Shown one piece after another: positions 62,801 through 64,000 of a stretch of DNA of 64,000 bases (the first letter of the stretch is position 1; the number at the start of each line of letters is the position of its first letter). The DNA is taken from positions 8,614 through 72,613 of the forward strand of contig NZ_JBAMME010000370.1 of assembly GCF_039793925.1 (NCBI RefSeq). The letters run 5' to 3'. The notes beneath the pieces were generated by a model that worked only from the letters and a program-made list of their open reading frames with translations, did no database searches and had not been told where the DNA came from. The position numbers and the translations under genes were made by a program. This stretch comes from Thermogutta sp039793925 (GTDB taxonomy: Bacteria; Planctomycetota; Planctomycetia; Pirellulales; Thermoguttaceae).

Positions 62801-63033
62801 CGTGCAAAAAGCTGGGCAATCCATTCCGGCTGGAGCTTCTTATCGGCGGGGACAAAATGGTCGGCCGTGTCGGAAGGCTCAAAGGGCCCAGCCACGACAG
62901 GCACTTTCCAAGGGATCACCGTGCCGGCTGCCGCAGCGCCCGCGATCGTTAAGAAATCGCGCCGCGAGACACAGGCCGAGCCACATTCAGCGCCGGGTTG
63001 ACAATTTCGAAGTTGCATTTGTTGTGCGGCCAT
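59848..63033 (-). CDS. Tat-exported GH116-family glycosidase
   Basis: 1061 residues. The N-terminus has a twin-arginine motif (VSRRDFLTIAGAAAAG, Arg24-Arg25), so it is exported folded. The N-terminal beta domain opens DLDKIGMPVGGICAGQLYLAGDGRLFHWDIFN, the GH116 (GBA2-like) signature. An extra jelly-roll-like insert sits at about 300-430 (FEGQDYGDWKVEGEAFG, FQGKGLVNTYLGG). The catalytic alpha-barrel has CCHGTCAHVWNYEHAL, MQDFNPEAGFDEQ, HNTYDINFYGPNT (likely acid Asp) and LFGQGWAHQVGLGYIYP. Family enzymes are beta-glucosidases, beta-xylosidases or glucosylceramidases. AAGGAAC is ahead of the ATG ending at 63033. The inserted jelly-roll module suggests binding to an external glycan. Confidence 0.9.
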   Translation of the reverse strand: MAAQQMQLRNCQPGAECGSACVSRRDFLTIAGAAAAGTVIPWKVPVVAGPFEPSDTADHFVPADKKLQPEWIAQLFARGERTWYSGEDLDKIGMPVGGICAGQLYLAGDGRLFHWDIFNRHNFSGYGATNYQNMPQPDYPVEQGFAMSIEVDGQVLRRTLDRNGFPNVRFCGEYPIGFVDYHDPDFPVKVRLEAYSPFIPLNEEDSALPVTVLDFFLENPGPTPRTVTLAGWLQNAVACHTGSSFWGERRTDLRKLRRSFAVVHSARPLPPPTEPRPPKVLADFEGQDYGDWKVEGEAFGTGPAHGTLPNQQQVSGFQGKGLVNTYLGGDRPHGRLISPPFVIDRRYVSFLIGGGNHAGKTCMNLLVDGQIVRTATGNNNERLQWQNWDVQEFLGKTAQIEIVDAESGGWGHINVDQIELRDTPRPAPEGPLEKQYDFGEMALQIFLPDSDKDSPLGEILAATDWKGAMDVNQLWEHLKSVDEPNAPGQTALHEKLRGTLGYRVTIPPGQTVRVSLAVLWHFPNRPERGNYYAVRFPTLSDLLAYLEEHLPRLRRQTHLWHDTWYSATLPHWLLDRLFSTVANLATGTCQWWANGRFWAWEGVGCCHGTCAHVWNYEHALARLFPRLERSVREMQDFNPEAGFDEQSGAIRFRGEGWKMWAGDSQGGTILKAYREHQCSADDSFLRRNWPRIKKALEFLFAQDGDLNGLIEGEQHNTYDINFYGPNTMVGSLYLAACRAGEEMAKELGDEEFAARCRKVFEAGRDATMKELFNGEYFIQKVDLKQHPKHQYADGCLSDQLFGQGWAHQVGLGYIYPVEAVRSALKAIWVYNWAPDVGPQNAAHPPQRWFARPGQAGLFTCTWPKSKHLGPDSVLYRDEVWTGIEYQVAGHMVWEGMLLEALAICRGVHERYHPRSHNPWNEVECGDHYARALASYGVFLALCGFEYHGPKGHIGFAPRLNPDDFAAAFTGAEGWGKFTQKRQGGRQENTLAILCGRLRLQSIALEAPSDTPQRVAAVIQTPGGDSMVDIAAVEQTGRRVIIRTQQALTLEAGQTLQIELRS

Positions 63034-63118
63034 GGGGGCGTTCCTTGTGTTGGCAAATGGTGTTGGAGATGTCGCTCAAGACCCGGTCAGCCGTGTTCGA
63101 GAAGTCGGGCTTTATTGT

Positions 63119-63136
63119 AAAACCCCATCGCTGGGG
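63119..63136 (-). terminator. Hairpin with T-run in the GH116 leader
   Basis: On the minus strand CCCCA-GCGA-TGGGG followed by TTTT, with a GNRA-type loop. It lies about 86 bases before the GH116 start and may be an attenuator; the stem is only 5 bp. Confidence 0.3.
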
Positions 63137-63249
63137 AGGCAATTGCCAACCGTGCTGGCAGAGTGACCTTTTGGATAGTAATTTAAGCGCAGCCAGGGCG
63201 TGTTGAATGATGGGCTAAAAACCCGGTTTGTGCGGTGGAGGCACCTTTT

Positions 63250-64000
63250 ATGAATAACGAAGATTTCGTCCATCGTTACGCTGCTATTTTACGGATTCTG
63301 TTCCGGGAACCGCGTGCCGATCTCCGCCAGGTCGCTGAAAACCTGGGACGCGAACTGTATTTAGCGGCTGCCGGTTTGAACGATATTCTTAAGATCCATG
63401 AAAACGCGTTAGCCTTGGTGCGGGCTTCCGAGCCCGATCTGCTTGCCACTGGGCAGGAGGGGAACGTTTCCGAGGTGCTGGAGACAGTTTGCCGCGGTTG
63501 GCAAAATGAGTGGCAGGCAGTTCACAGTCGGCTACGGGAGTCGCTTGCCGCAGCCGAGAATTCCTTGCAGATGGCCCGCCGTACCGCCCGCATCAGACTT
63601 CGCCAGCTCGTACGGAGCAATCGGCTCCTTCTGAAAGAAGTGTTTCATCGACGAAAGTTGGAAAAGCGGCTCCGGGAGATAAGGACCTGGCTACAAAGGG
63701 CACAGGACTTGGCGAAGTTGGGATTTTGGATCCTCCACGTCCCGGAAGGGACATTGGAGTGGCACGGGCTTTCCAAATTCCTTCACAAATCGGGGACCCA
63801 GCCTCGGGCGATTCGTTCGATTGAGGATTTTCTGGCCTGGGTTCATCCCGACGATCGAAATGCTGTGGATAGTGCCTTCGCACAAATTCTGGCCGGTAAA
63901 AAGCCGTGCCAGATCGAATATCGTCTTAAGAACGATGAAGTGCGATATGTCCGGCAGGACGTCGCACTTGGTTGGCAACGTGGAAAAGTAACCAAGGCCC
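63250..64000 (+). CDS. PAS-domain signalling protein, N-terminal part (runs off the window)
   Basis: The frame starts at the ATG after GGTGGAGG (9-base spacing) and is open to the window edge (250 residues seen). Residues 1-75 (HRYAAILRILFREPRADLRQVAENLG, ILKIHENALALVRA) look like the helical N-terminal domain of RsbU-type phosphatases. A long coiled coil follows, about 85-150 (many Arg and Leu). A PAS domain then starts at about 153 (AQDLAKLGFWILHVPEGTLEW, AWVHPDDRNAVDSAF, QIEYRLKNDEVRYVRQDV). Output domain not seen: kinase, phosphatase or receiver are all possible. It diverges from the GH116 gene. Confidence 0.8.
   Translation, partial: MNNEDFVHRYAAILRILFREPRADLRQVAENLGRELYLAAAGLNDILKIHENALALVRASEPDLLATGQEGNVSEVLETVCRGWQNEWQAVHSRLRESLAAAENSLQMARRTARIRLRQLVRSNRLLLKEVFHRRKLEKRLREIRTWLQRAQDLAKLGFWILHVPEGTLEWHGLSKFLHKSGTQPRAIRSIEDFLAWVHPDDRNAVDSAFAQILAGKKPCQIEYRLKNDEVRYVRQDVALGWQRGKVTKA

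Noticed and set aside
1..64000. CRISPR array, prophage or insertion sequence
   Set aside because: No regularly spaced direct repeats, no phage structural genes, integrase or transposase, and no terminal repeats flanking a gene were found.

Overview
The window reads as one stretch of a planctomycete chromosome. The closest match I recognise by style is a Pirellulales-type, possibly thermophilic Thermogutta-like organism, but this is inferred from gene content and not from a search. The signs are secreted sulfatases, Tat-exported sugar enzymes, a DUF6807 protein, a GH116 glucosidase, an ECF sigma factor with an N-terminal extension, an IleS whose usual Cys pair is replaced by WWWAQGG, and several small proteins of the kind that look confined to this phylum. 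Two runs of exactly 10 N (33844-33853 and 38582-38591) mark contig joins, so this is a draft or scaffolded assembly. There is no phage, no transposase and no CRISPR array.

Layout. 1-6.6 kb: the tail of glycerate kinase, then on the minus strand a LysM membrane protein, ileS and a purine nucleoside phosphorylase. 6.8-11.1 kb: an extremely acidic protein, a Tat-exported deacetylase-like protein and a secreted sulfatase. 11.2-15.2 kb: a U32-family protein and a PAS-GAF-pseudoreceiver protein. 15.7-22.3 kb (plus strand): a small membrane protein, YjbQ, csrA, purC, a bL12-like small protein, a TolC-like exported protein and a tRNA-dihydrouridine synthase. 22.4-25.9 kb (minus): a PPP phosphatase, cdsA and an HtrA protease. 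26-28.2 kb: a Tat sugar isomerase and a ribbon-helix-helix protein with an unusual palindromic upstream region. 28.2-33.1 kb: RNase P RNA, a YhcC-type radical SAM protein, an FHA protein, and the ribosome GTPases rsgA and hflX. 33.2-36.8 kb: an SDR broken by an assembly gap, a duplicated-domain membrane protein, a TPR protein and a GDSL hydrolase. 37.2-40.6 kb: tRNA-Leu and gyrA. 40.8-45.8 kb: an Rmd-like epimerase, a parallel beta-helix protein, a sulfatase and a Dabb protein. 45.9-49.1 kb: divergent tsaD and a UvrD-family helicase. 49.3-63 kb: a carbohydrate section with a DUF6807 protein, an ECF sigma factor, a 1243-residue secreted protein, uronate isomerase, tRNA-Cys, a mini carbonic-anhydrase-like protein and GH116. 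The window ends inside a PAS sensor gene.

How the genes fit together. Two themes recur: translation and RNA metabolism (ileS, dus, rnpB, rsgA, hflX, tsaD, two tRNAs, the U32 protein) and export or degradation of sulfated, uronate-containing polysaccharides (two sulfatases, deacetylase-like, beta-helix, GH116, uronate isomerase, a large glycoside-hydrolase-like protein). The least explained signals are not proteins. They are (a) a structured leader before purC (about 16992-17124) whose hairpin loop can pair with the purC ribosome-binding site, (b) a csrA leader with a well-placed 26-codon upstream ORF overlapping csrA, (c) a 111-base nested hairpin element (27415-27525) ahead of a ribbon-helix-helix gene with its own AGTTAT boxes, and (d) a TGTGGC motif recurring in intergenic DNA.
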